Below, piece after piece: positions 26,860 to 35,334 of a stretch of DNA of 64,000 nt (the first letter of the stretch is position 1; each line of letters opens with the position of its first letter). The translations under genes and the position numbers were made by a program. Below the pieces are notes generated by a model. It saw only the letters and a list, made by a program, of their open reading frames with translations, did no database searches and was not told the origin of the DNA. This DNA comes from Dehalococcoidia bacterium (GTDB lineage Bacteria > Chloroflexota > Dehalococcoidia > SM23-28-2 > RBG-16-64-32). The stretch is from contig JAUSFE010000057.1 of the NCBI GenBank assembly GCA_030649945.1, forward strand, positions 1-64,000, read 5' to 3'.

Positions 26860-27261
26860 GTCCTCGCCCCTGCCCAGCAGCATCCCCGGGCCCGGCTCGT
26901 CCACCGCTATCGCGTTCGTGTTGCTGGCCAGCGCCAGCCCCAGCGAGTACAGGCACAGCGCCAGCGATCGCAGCAGGACGGCGACGCCGCCAAGGGCGAT
27001 CAGCCCGCCCGCGGTCGCCGGGCTCGGGCCCAGCCGCGACAGCGGTCCTTCCGGGGAAGGATGGCCGCCGCGCCTCGAACTCCAGATCACCAGCGCGACC
27101 CCGCCGGCGATGAGCGGGATGCCCAGCAAGCGCCCGCGGCCGATGGGCAACTTCGGCAGGCTGGACCGCCGCTCGAAAGAGACGACGGCGGAGGGCAGCG
27201 TGATCAGCCACAGGCGGGCCGACAGCCGCTTCGGGATGGGGAGCCGTTCCAGGATGCTCAT
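26857..27261 (-). CDS. Small integral membrane protein
   Basis: A 134-residue protein from ATG 27261 (other ATGs lie upstream in frame). Three hydrophobic stretches are visible: LWLITLPSAVV, LLGIPLIAGGVALVIW and GGLIALGGVAVLL with LALCLYSLGLAL. No recognised family. It ends DEPGPGMLLGRGED, with the stop codon inside the heptamer array. Confidence 0.6.
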   Translation of the reverse strand: MSILERLPIPKRLSARLWLITLPSAVVSFERRSSLPKLPIGRGRLLGIPLIAGGVALVIWSSRRGGHPSPEGPLSRLGPSPATAGGLIALGGVAVLLRSLALCLYSLGLALASNTNAIAVDEPGPGMLLGRGED

Positions 27262-27286
27262 GGCGGGCGCTCGCATTATCGGGGCC

Positions 27287-27952
27287 TCACGGGGCCTCGC
27301 GCAACTCCTCTCGCAGCACACGCGGCCTGAACCGCCCTGCCTTCAGCTCCGCGATCAGTCCCTCCAGGCCGCTCACCTCGCGCTCGAACTCCGTCGCGCA
27401 GCGGCCCACGTCCCGCCGGTCGTGAGAGTCGCTGGCCGCCACCGCCGGCAGCCCCAGCCGCCCGCAGATCTCGCGGGAGAACTCGTTCTCGCGCCCGCTG
27501 CCGCGGCCGTTGTGCGTCTCGACGGCGTGGACGTGGCGGTAGGCGTCGTTGGCGACAGCGCGCTCCAGGGCCTCGCACCAGGCCTCGGGCGCGCCCTCGT
27601 GCCGCAGCTCAAACGGCAGCTGCCGCCGGTACGGGTGCGCCGCGATCATCACCCCGCCCGCCGCCTCCACCAGCGCCGCCAGTTCGTGCACCCGGTGCAT
27701 GCCGTAGACGTAGCGCTCCAGCCCGAACGCCACGATATGCCCGTGCTCCGTGTTCACCTCGATCCCCGGCAGCACCAGGAATCTGTGCCGTTTCGCCAGC
27801 GCCGCCACTGCCGCCGGCTCCCAGAAGAAGTCGTGCTCCGTCAGGCACACCCCGTCCAGCCCGGCCGCCTTCGCGGCTTCGATCAACTCGTCGGCGGAGA
27901 GCAGACTATCGTGCGATAGCGGATAAGTGTGGGTGTGAAGGTCGATCAGCAT
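27287..27952 (-). CDS. PHP-domain metallohydrolase
   Basis: A 221-residue PHP-domain phosphoesterase. Metal-binding signature LIDLHTHTYPLSHDS at the N-terminus (HTH at 6-8), then LTEHDFFW, GIEVNTEHG and a later ASDSHDRRDVG (Asp/His near 165). The family includes histidinol phosphatase-like and nucleotide-processing enzymes; a specific substrate cannot be read. Monocistronic in appearance. Confidence 0.88.
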   Translation of the reverse strand: MLIDLHTHTYPLSHDSLLSADELIEAAKAAGLDGVCLTEHDFFWEPAAVAALAKRHRFLVLPGIEVNTEHGHIVAFGLERYVYGMHRVHELAALVEAAGGVMIAAHPYRRQLPFELRHEGAPEAWCEALERAVANDAYRHVHAVETHNGRGSGRENEFSREICGRLGLPAVAASDSHDRRDVGRCATEFEREVSGLEGLIAELKAGRFRPRVLREELREAP

Positions 27953-28004
27953 AATGGGACGGCACTACCACAGCCCGAAGACCGCGGCGTGAAGGTGATT
28001 ACAT

Positions 28005-28026
28005 ACCCCAGCCTGAAGGCTGGGGT
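28005..28026. repeat. Perfect palindrome, ACCCCAGC...GCTGGGGT
   Basis: A 9-bp perfect stem with a TGAA loop in the gap between the methyltransferase and PHP genes. It could be a bidirectional terminator without T-run, or the subterminal hairpin of a lost IS200/IS605-type element; nothing else of such an element is visible. Confidence 0.6.
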
Positions 28027-28068
28027 GGAGTGTCTTCGCATGGCTATGCGGCTCGATCAGCACCGGCG

Positions 28069-28686
28069 CTACTCCGTCCGGCACAGGGCAAAGAAGTGGC
28101 TGCCGCCCTTCGGATCGAGCGGGTCCGCTTCCATGGCAGACGAGAGCACCTCGAACCCCGTGTTGAGGAGCAGTTGCAAGCTCCTCTCGGCATCGTAATG
28201 GCTCCACAGCATCGGCGCGCCGAACCAGTCCGCCTCGAACCCCAAGGGCGTGTCGCCCCCGCCGAGAACCAGGAACGCGAAACCGGATGGCTTGAGCCAG
28301 TTGTGAATGGATTTCAGAAGGCGGGGCTGCTCGCCCCGCGGGACATGGATGATGCTGTATACCGCGGTCACGGCGTCAAAGTGTGAAGGCGGAAAATCCA
28401 GGGAACACATATCGGCGAGAATGAACTGCGCGGCAGGTACCCGGCTGGAGGCGAACTGGAGCTGCCGCCGCGATATGTCCACGCCGACTACGTCGAAGCG
28501 CTCGGCCAGGGAAGCCGTGTGTGGAACGCCCGCCCCGCAGCCCAGGTCGAGGACCACGGCTCCAGGCGGCAGCGCGTCGCACAATTTTGCTAGCCAGCGG
28601 GCGACATGTCTTCCGTGACCTCGGTGGCACGCCATCCGCTCTGCGATGGCATCGTACCCTTCGGCCACCAGGCGCTTGAACTGCAC
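28069..28686 (-). CDS. Class I SAM-dependent methyltransferase
   Basis: A 205-residue Rossmann-fold methyltransferase. Motif I is VLDLGCGAGVPH (about 45-56), motif II VVGVDISRRQL, and the post-motif region has DMCSLDFPPSHFDAV. N-terminal YDAIAERM is typical of Methyltransf_11/25 families. Substrate unknown. It is 10 bp downstream of the thiolase-like gene and likely co-transcribed. Confidence 0.85.
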   Translation of the reverse strand: MQFKRLVAEGYDAIAERMACHRGHGRHVARWLAKLCDALPPGAVVLDLGCGAGVPHTASLAERFDVVGVDISRRQLQFASSRVPAAQFILADMCSLDFPPSHFDAVTAVYSIIHVPRGEQPRLLKSIHNWLKPSGFAFLVLGGGDTPLGFEADWFGAPMLWSHYDAERSLQLLLNTGFEVLSSAMEADPLDPKGGSHFFALCRTE

Positions 28687-28695
28687 GCCAGTATT

Positions 28696-29880
28696 CTAAT
28701 CTACACCCAGAATCAGCGTCCCCGTGGAGGACAGCGTGCCTCCCGTCCCGTTCACACAGGCCAGCTTCGCGCCCTGCACCTGGCGCTCGCCGCACTCGCC
28801 GCGGAGTTGGCGGGCCGCCTCTATCAGCAGGAACATCCCGTACATCCCCGGATGGGTGTAGGACAGGCCGCCGCCGTTCGTGTTCAGGGGGAAGTCCCCG
28901 CCGGGCGCCGTGCGCTGGCCCGACACGAAGGCGCCGCCCTCGCCCGGCCCGCAGAACCCCAGCGCCTCCAGCGTCACCAGCGCCGTATACGTGAACGAAT
29001 CGTAGACCTCGACCACGTCGATGTCCTCGTGCCGGACGCCCGCCATCTGGAAGGCCCGCGGCCCGGAGATGGCCGCCGGCGTCGTCGTCAGGTCCGGCAT
29101 GTTCATGATCGTCTGGTGCGTGGTCGCCTCGCCGGAGCCCAGCACCCACACGGGCCTCTTCGGGCAGTCGCGCGCCCGCTCGGCGCTGGTGACGACGACA
29201 GCGCCGCCCGCGTCTGTCACCAGGCAGCAGTCCAGCAGGTGGAACGGGTACGTCACCCAGCGCGAGGAGAGGACATCGTCGATCGTGATCGGGTCGCGCA
29301 TCATCGCCTTCGGGTTCAGCATCGCCCACCGGCGCGTGGCGACGGCGATCTCGGCGAGCTGCTCGTGCGTCGTCCCGTACTCGTGCATGTGGCGCATACA
29401 GGCCAGCGCGTACTGCGTGGGCGCGCCACCCACGTGGAACGGCGCCTCGAACTGCTCCGCCGGGAACCACGGCTCGTTACCGGGGCGGCCCCCGCCCGGC
29501 CGCAAGCGCGACGAATGCCCGCTCTGGCCGTGCGTGATGAGCGCGACGTTGATCAGGCCCGCGGCGATGGCTGCGGCCGCGTGCTCCACGTGGATGACGA
29601 AAGACGAACCTCCCACCGCCGTGCTGTCCGTGTACACCGGCTGGATGCCCAGGTACTCCGCGATCTGCAGGCTGGCGGACCAGCCCGCGCCGCACGTGAA
29701 GACGCCGTCGACCTCTGACTTGTCGATGCCGGCGTCCGCCAGAGCGTTGCGGGCGGCCTCAGCATGCAGCTGCAGCGTCCCCTTGTGCGGCACAATCCCA
29801 ATCTCGTCGCACTCGTCCGCGCCGGCGATGGCGACGCGCCTCAGCCAGCCGGCCTTCTCGCGGTCACCGGGTTTGGACAT
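28696..29880 (-). CDS. Thiolase-superfamily, Ltp2/SCP-x-like protein without Cys nucleophile
   Basis: A 394-residue thiolase fold from ATG 29880 (MSKPGDREKAGWLRRVAI). Where thiolases carry the Cys nucleophile, this has DSTAVGGSSFVIHVEHAA, lacking Cys. C-terminal hallmarks remain: NTNGGGLSYTHPGMYG (His) and CVNGTGG. The lack of Cys plus an upstream DUF35 Zn-ribbon gene matches the Ltp2-DUF35 retro-aldolase type of steroid side-chain cleavage (established for actinobacterial Ltp2; here inference). The gap to the DUF35 gene holds a repeat and a second copy of this gene's 5' end. Confidence 0.85.
   Translation of the reverse strand: MSKPGDREKAGWLRRVAIAGADECDEIGIVPHKGTLQLHAEAARNALADAGIDKSEVDGVFTCGAGWSASLQIAEYLGIQPVYTDSTAVGGSSFVIHVEHAAAAIAAGLINVALITHGQSGHSSRLRPGGGRPGNEPWFPAEQFEAPFHVGGAPTQYALACMRHMHEYGTTHEQLAEIAVATRRWAMLNPKAMMRDPITIDDVLSSRWVTYPFHLLDCCLVTDAGGAVVVTSAERARDCPKRPVWVLGSGEATTHQTIMNMPDLTTTPAAISGPRAFQMAGVRHEDIDVVEVYDSFTYTALVTLEALGFCGPGEGGAFVSGQRTAPGGDFPLNTNGGGLSYTHPGMYGMFLLIEAARQLRGECGERQVQGAKLACVNGTGGTLSSTGTLILGVD
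29828..29861. repeat. 34-bp direct repeat in thiolase 5' end, copy 1
   Basis: Identical to 30021-30054; codes EKAGWLRRVAI within the intact thiolase gene (minus strand). Confidence 0.9.
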
Positions 29881-29904
29881 GACGTTTTCGGTGCGACCTT
29901 CCCT

Positions 29905-29995
29905 TGTCATTCTGAGCGCTGGCCACACCCGCCTCGTGGCGACAACGCAGCTTCGCGAAGGAATTTGGGGAGGGGCAGACACCCGTGCGCCGGTT
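29905..29995 (+). repeat. GTCATTCTGAGCG-family element, copy C
   Basis: Starts GTCATTCTGAGCG, with GCGACAACGC, TTCGCGAAGGAATTTGGGG and GGGGCAGAC. It separates the intact thiolase start from its duplicated 5' end. Confidence 0.75.
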
Positions 29996-30000
29996 CCGGC

Positions 30001-30073
30001 GAAACGCCATGTCCAAGTCAATGGCGACGCGCCTCAGCCAGCCGGCCTTCTCGCTCGCGCTGGCTTCAGGCAT
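30001..30073 (-). pseudogene. Duplicated 5' end of the thiolase gene
   Basis: An ATG at 30073 begins MPEASASEKAGWLRRVAI; the intact gene begins MSKPGDREKAGWLRRVAI. The shared part is a 34-bp perfect repeat (30021-30054), after which the frame runs into the repeat element. Its first codons differ from the intact gene, so it may be the original start. Confidence 0.8.
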
Positions 30074-30106
30074 CGGGCCTCCGGGCCGCGGGGTTAGACA
30101 ACGGCA

Positions 30107-30529
30107 TCATCCAACGGGCCGGAACTTGGGCAGCGATATCTCCGCGCTCACGTCGTCCCAGGCCACTTCCACCGGCATGTCGCAGCGCACCTTCCGCGGG
30201 TCCGCCTCGATGCCCACGATGTTCGTGAACAGGCGCGGGCCTTCCTCCAGCTCCACCAGCGCGGTGATGTACGGGGTCTCTTCCGCCCAGCCGGGATGCC
30301 AGGCGCGGTACTGGATGGCGAAGGTGTATATCTTGCCCCGGCCGCTCGCCTGCCGCCACTCAATGTCCCAGCCAAAGCAGCGCGGGCAGAAGTCGCGCGG
30401 GTAGAAGTAGAACTGCCCGCAGGCGCGGCAGTAGGGGAGCCACAGCTCGTGCTTGCGGCAGCCCTCCCAGAAGCGCCGCGTCTCCGGGCTGGGCACCGGC
30501 AGGGGCTTGCGATAACCGTCCGTGGGCAC
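30107..30529 (-). CDS. Zn-ribbon/OB-fold protein (DUF35, ChsH2-type)
   Basis: A 140-residue DUF35 protein. The Zn ribbon CRACGQFYFYPRDFCPRC (about 34-51) is followed by an OB-fold acyl-CoA-binding domain (KIYTFAIQYRAWHPG ... ITALVELEEGPRLFTNI). DUF35 proteins pair with thiolase-like enzymes or hydratases in sterol and acyl-CoA metabolism. Its position directly upstream of the Cys-less thiolase supports a heteromeric aldolase. Confidence 0.9.
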   Translation of the reverse strand: MPTDGYRKPLPVPSPETRRFWEGCRKHELWLPYCRACGQFYFYPRDFCPRCFGWDIEWRQASGRGKIYTFAIQYRAWHPGWAEETPYITALVELEEGPRLFTNIVGIEADPRKVRCDMPVEVAWDDVSAEISLPKFRPVG

Positions 30530-30676
30530 TGGCGATCTGACTCCTTACGTCGGCGTTAACCGTTGGCGACTAGCGCCGATGGTATGGAACCGCCCGAGCG
30601 AGTGTCAAGAAAAGCTACCGGGGGCCCTCCGCAGAGCGGCCCCCGGCAGCGCAAAGGGGGGGCGATTAGTAAGGCC

Positions 30677-31357
30677 TCACTCTTTCGTCCGTCCCGCCGC
30701 CTGCGCGGAGAAGGACCCCTCCGGCATCTCCGACTTCAGCCGGTCCAGTATCTCCACCGCCCGGCGCACGTCCATGGTGCCAACGTGCAGCGGCGACGTG
30801 CCGAAGAAGGAGGCGTCCAGCCGGTCGATCCGCTCGATCGCCTCCTCCGCCCAGCGGATGGACGCCTCGTTATGCTTAACGCCGACGTCTATCGTTAGCT
30901 GCCAGAAGAACGCCTCGCGGTTCAGGCCCACGCCCGCGGCGAAGCTCTGGATTACGGAGCACCCCCGCTCGTAGCGGGCGTTCATCTCCAACAGCTGCTC
31001 GATGCGGTGACGGAGCACGCGCGTGATCTGCTCCTTCGAAACGCAGGCGCCGAAGAAGACCTTGATCATCAGCGGCTCCCGCACCTGGTCCGGGTCCGCC
31101 GGCCGGGAGAGCCAGTCCACCAGCTCGCTCCGGCCGTCGTCGGTAATCGTGTAGACCTTGCGGTTGGGACGGTCCGCCTGCAGCTTCACCTTCATCTCCA
31201 CCAGGCCCTCGGATTCCAGCTGCTTGAGGGTCGGGTAGATCTGGCTCAGCTCCGCGTTCCAGAAGTGCGCGACGGATGTATCGAAGAGCTTCTTCAGCTC
31301 ATAGCCGGTCATCGGGCCGTAGTTAAGGAACCCCAGCAGCCCATGCTTTAGCGACAC
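30677..31357 (-). CDS. PadR-family transcriptional regulator
   Basis: A 226-residue regulator with a GTG start. The winged helix (about 1-80) shows LKHGLLGFLNYGPMTGYELKKLF (LLGFLNYGPMTGYELKK) and a wing VYTITDDGRSELVDWL. The C-terminal half is a helical dimerisation domain as in the VirR/AphA-like PadR subgroup. It likely represses its own operon (small upstream gene) and possibly the divergent nuo region or the lipid cluster; this is inference. Confidence 0.92.
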   Translation of the reverse strand: MSLKHGLLGFLNYGPMTGYELKKLFDTSVAHFWNAELSQIYPTLKQLESEGLVEMKVKLQADRPNRKVYTITDDGRSELVDWLSRPADPDQVREPLMIKVFFGACVSKEQITRVLRHRIEQLLEMNARYERGCSVIQSFAAGVGLNREAFFWQLTIDVGVKHNEASIRWAEEAIERIDRLDASFFGTSPLHVGTMDVRRAVEILDRLKSEMPEGSFSAQAAGRTKE

Positions 31358-31381
31358 GGGATAACCCCTGCAGGGCGGCGG

Positions 31382-31597
31382 CTAGCCGCGCCCCGCGGTC
31401 CCGAAGTGCCGCCTCACCAGCGACCCGGCCGTCTCCTTGTCCAGGTGTAGCGCCAGGTGCGCCAGGCGGGAGGCCAGGGCCGCCCGCAGACCCCTTGGCG
31501 CCTCGCTGTCGCGCCTGGCGGCGATCGCCGTTGCCTGCCGGTCGCGCTCCGCGTACATCACGCGCAGCAGCAACTCACTCTGCGTGAAGTCCATCAT
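31382..31597 (-). CDS. Small hypothetical protein upstream of padR
   Basis: A 71-residue Arg/Ala-rich helical protein with a clear GGAGG 7 bases before its ATG, 24 bp upstream of padR and in the same direction. A TTGACA-containing promoter lies upstream. No family recognised; perhaps a regulator-associated peptide. Confidence 0.65.
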   Translation of the reverse strand: MMDFTQSELLLRVMYAERDRQATAIAARRDSEAPRGLRAALASRLAHLALHLDKETAGSLVRRHFGTAGRG

Positions 31598-31642
31598 AGC
31601 GCACCTCCGTCACGTTCAACTTCATTACTATATCAGCACTTA

Positions 31643-31671
31643 TATATTATACCGCTGCTTGACCGTGTCAA
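31643..31671 (-). promoter_or_regulatory. Promoter of the padR operon
   Basis: On the minus strand TTGACA (31671-31666) is followed by an AT-rich -10 zone with TATAAT (31651-31646, 14-bp spacing) or AATATA (31648-31643, 17 bp). This AT-rich island is unusual in the window and overlaps an ATATATA inverted motif that could be an operator. Confidence 0.55.
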
Positions 31672-31709
31672 GCCCTCTCGCGGGAGGGCTCCCCCTATCG
31701 CCGTTCGCC

Positions 31710-31738
31710 TTGTTCCTCCATATGCCCTGTGCTATACT
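31710..31738 (+). promoter_or_regulatory. Promoter of the nuo operon
   Basis: TTGTTC (31710-31715) and TATACT (31733-31738) at 17-bp spacing, 41 bases before the nuoA ATG. Confidence 0.6.
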
Positions 31739-31779
31739 CGCCGCCAACGGAAAAGGATAAAATTCACAAACTTTCTGCC

Positions 31780-32151
31780 ATGCTGCCGGAATGGGGCCAA
31801 GTAGGATTCCTGCTCTTGCTCGCTCTCCTCTTCCCCATCGGCGGCATCGGCTTTTCCTGGCTCCTCGGCCGGCTCGGCATCCGCCCAGAGCGCCCGGACA
31901 GGGTCAAGGAAGACACCTACGAGTGCGGCGTGGAGACCGAGGGCACGGCCTGGGTCCAGTTCAACTTCCGCTACTACTACTTCGCGCTGCTCTTCGTCAT
32001 CTTCGACGTCGAAGCCGTCTTCCTGTACCCGTGGGCAGTCTCTCCCCAGCGCCTGGCCGTCGCCGGCTTCGTCGAAGTCCTCACCTTCGTCGCCATCCTC
32101 TTCATCGGTCTCGCCTACGCCTGGCGAAAGAAAGCCCTGGAGTGGCTCTAG
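31780..32151 (+). CDS. nuoA: NADH-quinone oxidoreductase subunit A
   Basis: A 123-residue membrane subunit of complex I. Three hydrophobic helices, with the conserved loop YECGVETEG ... FNFRYYYFALLFVIFDVEAVFLYPW (YECGVE, then FDVEAVFLYPW), involved in quinone-site conformational change. The ATG at 31780 gives a family-normal start. First gene of the operon. nuoB, which normally follows, is absent; 25 bp separate this stop from nuoC. Confidence 0.95.
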   Translation: MLPEWGQVGFLLLLALLFPIGGIGFSWLLGRLGIRPERPDRVKEDTYECGVETEGTAWVQFNFRYYYFALLFVIFDVEAVFLYPWAVSPQRLAVAGFVEVLTFVAILFIGLAYAWRKKALEWL

Positions 32152-32176
32152 CAGCTCCGCCGCGGGGACGCGACTG

Positions 32177-32692
32177 ATGACGGCCGTCCTCACAGGGCTG
32201 GACATCGCCCACCGCATCGAAGAGCAGTCCCCCGGCGCCGTGGCGGACGCCGCCCCCGAAGCGGCGACGATCGTCCCGGCCAGGCTCGGCGACGTCTGCC
32301 GCTACCTGCGCGACGACCCCGGCCTGCGCTTCGAGTTCCTCAGCTCGCTTACCGCGGTGGACCGCCTGGAGTACTTCGAGGTCGTCTACCACCTGGAGTC
32401 GCTCCGCCTCAACCTGATCACCGTGATCAAGGTCCGCACATTCGACCGCGATAACCCCGTGGCGCCGTCCGTCTGCGCTGTCTGGCCCGGCGCGAACCTG
32501 CAGGAGCGCGAGGCTTACGACCTCATGGGCATCTACTTCGAAGGCCACCCGGACCTGCGGCGCATCTTCCTCTGGGAAGGCTTCGCCGGCCACCCCCTGC
32601 GCAAGGACTTCCTGAACCTGCCCGGCGCCAGGATGGCCGGCCTGGAGCGCTTCCCCGGCGAGCCCGGCGGGCCGCTGGAAGGCAGGGGATGA
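32177..32692 (+). CDS. nuoC: NADH-quinone oxidoreductase subunit C
   Basis: A 171-residue peripheral-arm subunit. Signature: EREAYDLMGIYFEGHPDLRRI (about 114-134; REAYDLMGIYFEGHP), followed by HPLRKDF. The N-terminal 40 residues are less conserved. It follows nuoA directly, an order without nuoB between them that departs from the usual A-B-C. Confidence 0.94.
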   Translation: MTAVLTGLDIAHRIEEQSPGAVADAAPEAATIVPARLGDVCRYLRDDPGLRFEFLSSLTAVDRLEYFEVVYHLESLRLNLITVIKVRTFDRDNPVAPSVCAVWPGANLQEREAYDLMGIYFEGHPDLRRIFLWEGFAGHPLRKDFLNLPGARMAGLERFPGEPGGPLEGRG

Positions 32693-32698
32693 GGCGCT

Positions 32699-32777
32699 CA
32701 CAAACCTTGATTGCTTGCCTGCCTGATCGTTTGCTTGCCGGCGCTGGCTATCATGCAATCAAGCGATCAAGCGTTCA
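32699..32777. repeat. Inverted 8-mer phased repeat (TTGATTGC family), copy 4
   Basis: TTGATTGC, TTGCCTGC, CTGATCGT, TTGCTTGC, then GCAATCAA, GCGATCAA, GCGTTCAC: an imperfect inverted octamer array in the nuoC-nuoD gap, ending 28 bp before nuoD. Confidence 0.85.
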
Positions 32778-32804
32778 CACCCGATTCTCGGTGGGTCTCC
32801 TTCG

Positions 32805-33947
32805 ATGACCCTGAAGTCTGAGCCGTTCGTCGTCAACCTCGGCCCCCAGCACCCCAGCACGCACGGCGTCTTCCGCCTGCGCCTGACCCTGGACGGCGAG
32901 CGGATCATTGACGCGGACATGGTCATGGGCTACCTGCACCGCTCCATGGAGAAGCTGGCGGAAGAGCGCACATACACCCAGAACATCCCCTTTACGGACC
33001 GCACAGACTACCTCGCCGCCATGACCGGCAACCTCGCCTACGTCATGGCCGTGGAGAAGCTGATGGGCATCGAGCCGCCGGAGCGCGCGCTCTGGCTGCG
33101 CACCATCATGTCGGAGCTGCAGCGCTTCGCCAGTCACTGCATGGCCATCGGCATCTTCGCCAACGACTGCGGCGCCTGGCAGACCCCCGTCATGCACATG
33201 TTCCGCGACCGCGAGAAGATCCTGGACCTGTTCGAGATGGCCTGCGGCGCCCGCCTCACCCTCAACTACATGCGCATCGGTGGCGTCTCCAGGGACATCC
33301 CGCCGGAGTTCATCCCCGCCGCCCGCAAGCTGATGCAGGACCTGCCCCGGCGGCTGGCAGAGTACGAGAGCCTCCTCCTCGATAACGAGATCATCGTCGC
33401 CCGCTCCCGCGGCATCGGTGTGCTCACGCCGGAAGAAGCCATGGCCTACTCGGTCAGCGGGCCCCTGCTGCGCGCCAGCGGCGTCGCCTGGGATATCCGC
33501 ACGGCGGACCCCTACGCCGCCTACGACAAGGTGGACTTCGACATCGCCGTGGGCACCAGCGGCGACGTCTACGACCGCTTCGTGGTGCGCCTGGCGGAGA
33601 TGCGGCAGAGCCTGCGCATCCTGGAGCAGGCGCTGGACATGATGCCGTCCGGCCCCATCCACGCCCGCCTGCCCACCGCCACCGCACAGCCCGGCGACGC
33701 CCCCGTGGCCCCGCTGGCGCTGCGCCCACCCGTCGGCGAGGCCTACGCCCGCATCGAGTCGCCCCGCGGCGAGCTGGGCTTCTACCTCGTTAGCGACGGC
33801 GGCCCCGCGCCCTTCCGCTTTCACATCCGCTCGCCCTCGTTCATCAACCTCTCGGCCCTCAAGAAAATGACCGTCGGCGTGACGGTCGCGGACGCCATCG
33901 TCATCCTGGGCAGCGTGGATATCGTCGTCGGCGAGGTGGACCGGTGA
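32805..33947 (+). CDS. nuoD: NADH-quinone oxidoreductase subunit D
   Basis: A 380-residue 49-kDa-type subunit forming the quinone chamber with NuoB. Conserved: NLGPQHPSTHGVFRL (6-20), GYLHRSMEKL, TDRTDYLAAM and the C-terminal GSVDIVVGEVDR. Family-normal length. The quinone-site His and Tyr equivalents (STHG, Y in DRTDYL) are present, so the protein looks functional, though its Fe-S partner NuoB is not encoded here. Confidence 0.96.
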   Translation: MTLKSEPFVVNLGPQHPSTHGVFRLRLTLDGERIIDADMVMGYLHRSMEKLAEERTYTQNIPFTDRTDYLAAMTGNLAYVMAVEKLMGIEPPERALWLRTIMSELQRFASHCMAIGIFANDCGAWQTPVMHMFRDREKILDLFEMACGARLTLNYMRIGGVSRDIPPEFIPAARKLMQDLPRRLAEYESLLLDNEIIVARSRGIGVLTPEEAMAYSVSGPLLRASGVAWDIRTADPYAAYDKVDFDIAVGTSGDVYDRFVVRLAEMRQSLRILEQALDMMPSGPIHARLPTATAQPGDAPVAPLALRPPVGEAYARIESPRGELGFYLVSDGGPAPFRFHIRSPSFINLSALKKMTVGVTVADAIVILGSVDIVVGEVDR

Positions 33948-33963
33948 CGCAAACGGCGAGGGG

Positions 33964-34005
33964 CCTTCCGTTTTCCGTTTTCCGTTTTCCGTTTTCCGGT
34001 CGCCG
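33964..34005. repeat. Heptamer array (TTTTCCG), nuoD-nuoH gap
   Basis: Four perfect TTTTCCG units (33971-33998) with degenerate flanking units, between the nuoD stop and the nuoH GTG. Confidence 0.95.
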
Positions 34006-34023
34006 GGGCCACGGGGTAGCGCG

Positions 34024-35334
34024 GTGACCTTCCTCGCCCCCTGGTACGACCTGCGTGACCTGGGGAACGCCGTCCAGGCGCTCCTGGACCGCATCCGGGA
34101 CTGGGGGGCGCCGGACTGGGTGCCCTACGCCGTCTCTTCGCTCATCGGCGCCGTCGGCATCCTCCTCTGGGTCGTCCTCAGCGTGCTCGCCTTCATCTGG
34201 ATAGAGCGGCGCGTCGTCGCGCTGATGCAGAACCGCATCGGCCCCAACCGCGTGGGCCCGGCCGGCCTCCTGCAACCCGTGGCGGACGCCCTCAAGCTCC
34301 TGCTCAAAGAACCCATCACCCCGCGCGATGCGGACAGGATCCTCTTCTGGATGGCGCCCATCGTCATCTTCATCCCCACTCTGGTCATCTTCGCGGTCAT
34401 CCCCTTCGGCGGCCGCATGGTCCTGGCGGACCTGAACGTCGGCGTGCTCTTCCTCATCGCCATCGCCACCATCAACACGCCCGCGGTCTTCCTGGCCGGC
34501 TGGTCGTCCAACAACAAGTACGCGCTGCTGGGGGCCATGCGCACCATCGCCATGCTCATCAGCTACGAGGTCGTGCAGGTGCTGGCGCTGCTGGCCGTCG
34601 TGCTCTTCGCCGGCAGCATGCGCCTGGGCGATATCGTCGCCTGGCAGCAGCACTACAACGTCTGGATCGTCTTCCTGCAGCCGCTGGGCATCCTGGCCTA
34701 CATCATTTCCGGCGCCGTCGAGATCAACCGCTCGCCCACCGATATCTCAGAGGCGGAGTCGGAGATCGTCGCCGGCTATCACACGGAGTACGGCGGCATC
34801 AAGTTCGGATTCTTCTACCAGGCGGAGTACATGGCCGGCTTCGCCATCGCCGCCATCATCACCACCCTGTACCTGGGCGGCTACACGGCCTGGGGGCTGG
34901 AGAAATGGGTGCCCGGCTGGGCGCTCTTCCTCGGCAAGCTGTACGCGGTCTTCTTCATCTACATCTGGAGCCGCGGCACCCTGCCCCGCCTGCGCATAGA
35001 CCAGCTCATGTCCTTCGCCTGGAAGTTCCTGCTCCCGCTCTCGCTCGTGAACGTCGCGCTCGTCGGCGCCGAAGTCCTGGTCTGGGACGAGACGGGCGTC
35101 TCCGCGAACGTCGCGCTGCCCATCATCGGCGCCGTCAACCTGGTCTTCTGCCTCGTCGCCGTCGTCGCCTGGGCGCGGCTCCTCGGCCACGGCGCCGGCC
35201 GCCAGCGCGGGCGCCGCGCCCTCCTCACGAAGGAGGTGGGCGTCATCCACTTCGAGCCTGCGGAGGGGGCCTCGCCGGGGCCGGCCGGGATTCCAGCGGC
35301 ACAAGCCCTCCGGCGGCGCTCGGGGCAAGCCTGA
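34024..35334 (+). CDS. nuoH: NADH-quinone oxidoreductase subunit H
   Basis: A 436-residue membrane subunit linking the quinone site to the proton pumps; GTG start. Eight or so hydrophobic helices; conserved IERRVVALMQNRIGPNRVGP (ERRVVALMQNRIGPNRVG) and PTDISEAESEIVAGYHTEY near 240. A C-terminal tail of about 60 residues beyond the last helix is longer than in E. coli and like actinobacterial forms. nuoI, usually next, is missing; nuoJ overlaps the stop by one base. Confidence 0.96.
   Translation: MTFLAPWYDLRDLGNAVQALLDRIRDWGAPDWVPYAVSSLIGAVGILLWVVLSVLAFIWIERRVVALMQNRIGPNRVGPAGLLQPVADALKLLLKEPITPRDADRILFWMAPIVIFIPTLVIFAVIPFGGRMVLADLNVGVLFLIAIATINTPAVFLAGWSSNNKYALLGAMRTIAMLISYEVVQVLALLAVVLFAGSMRLGDIVAWQQHYNVWIVFLQPLGILAYIISGAVEINRSPTDISEAESEIVAGYHTEYGGIKFGFFYQAEYMAGFAIAAIITTLYLGGYTAWGLEKWVPGWALFLGKLYAVFFIYIWSRGTLPRLRIDQLMSFAWKFLLPLSLVNVALVGAEVLVWDETGVSANVALPIIGAVNLVFCLVAVVAWARLLGHGAGRQRGRRALLTKEVGVIHFEPAEGASPGPAGIPAAQALRRRSGQA

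Noticed and set aside
28005-28026. IS200/IS605-type element
   Set aside because: Only one hairpin is present; no transposase or second end nearby.
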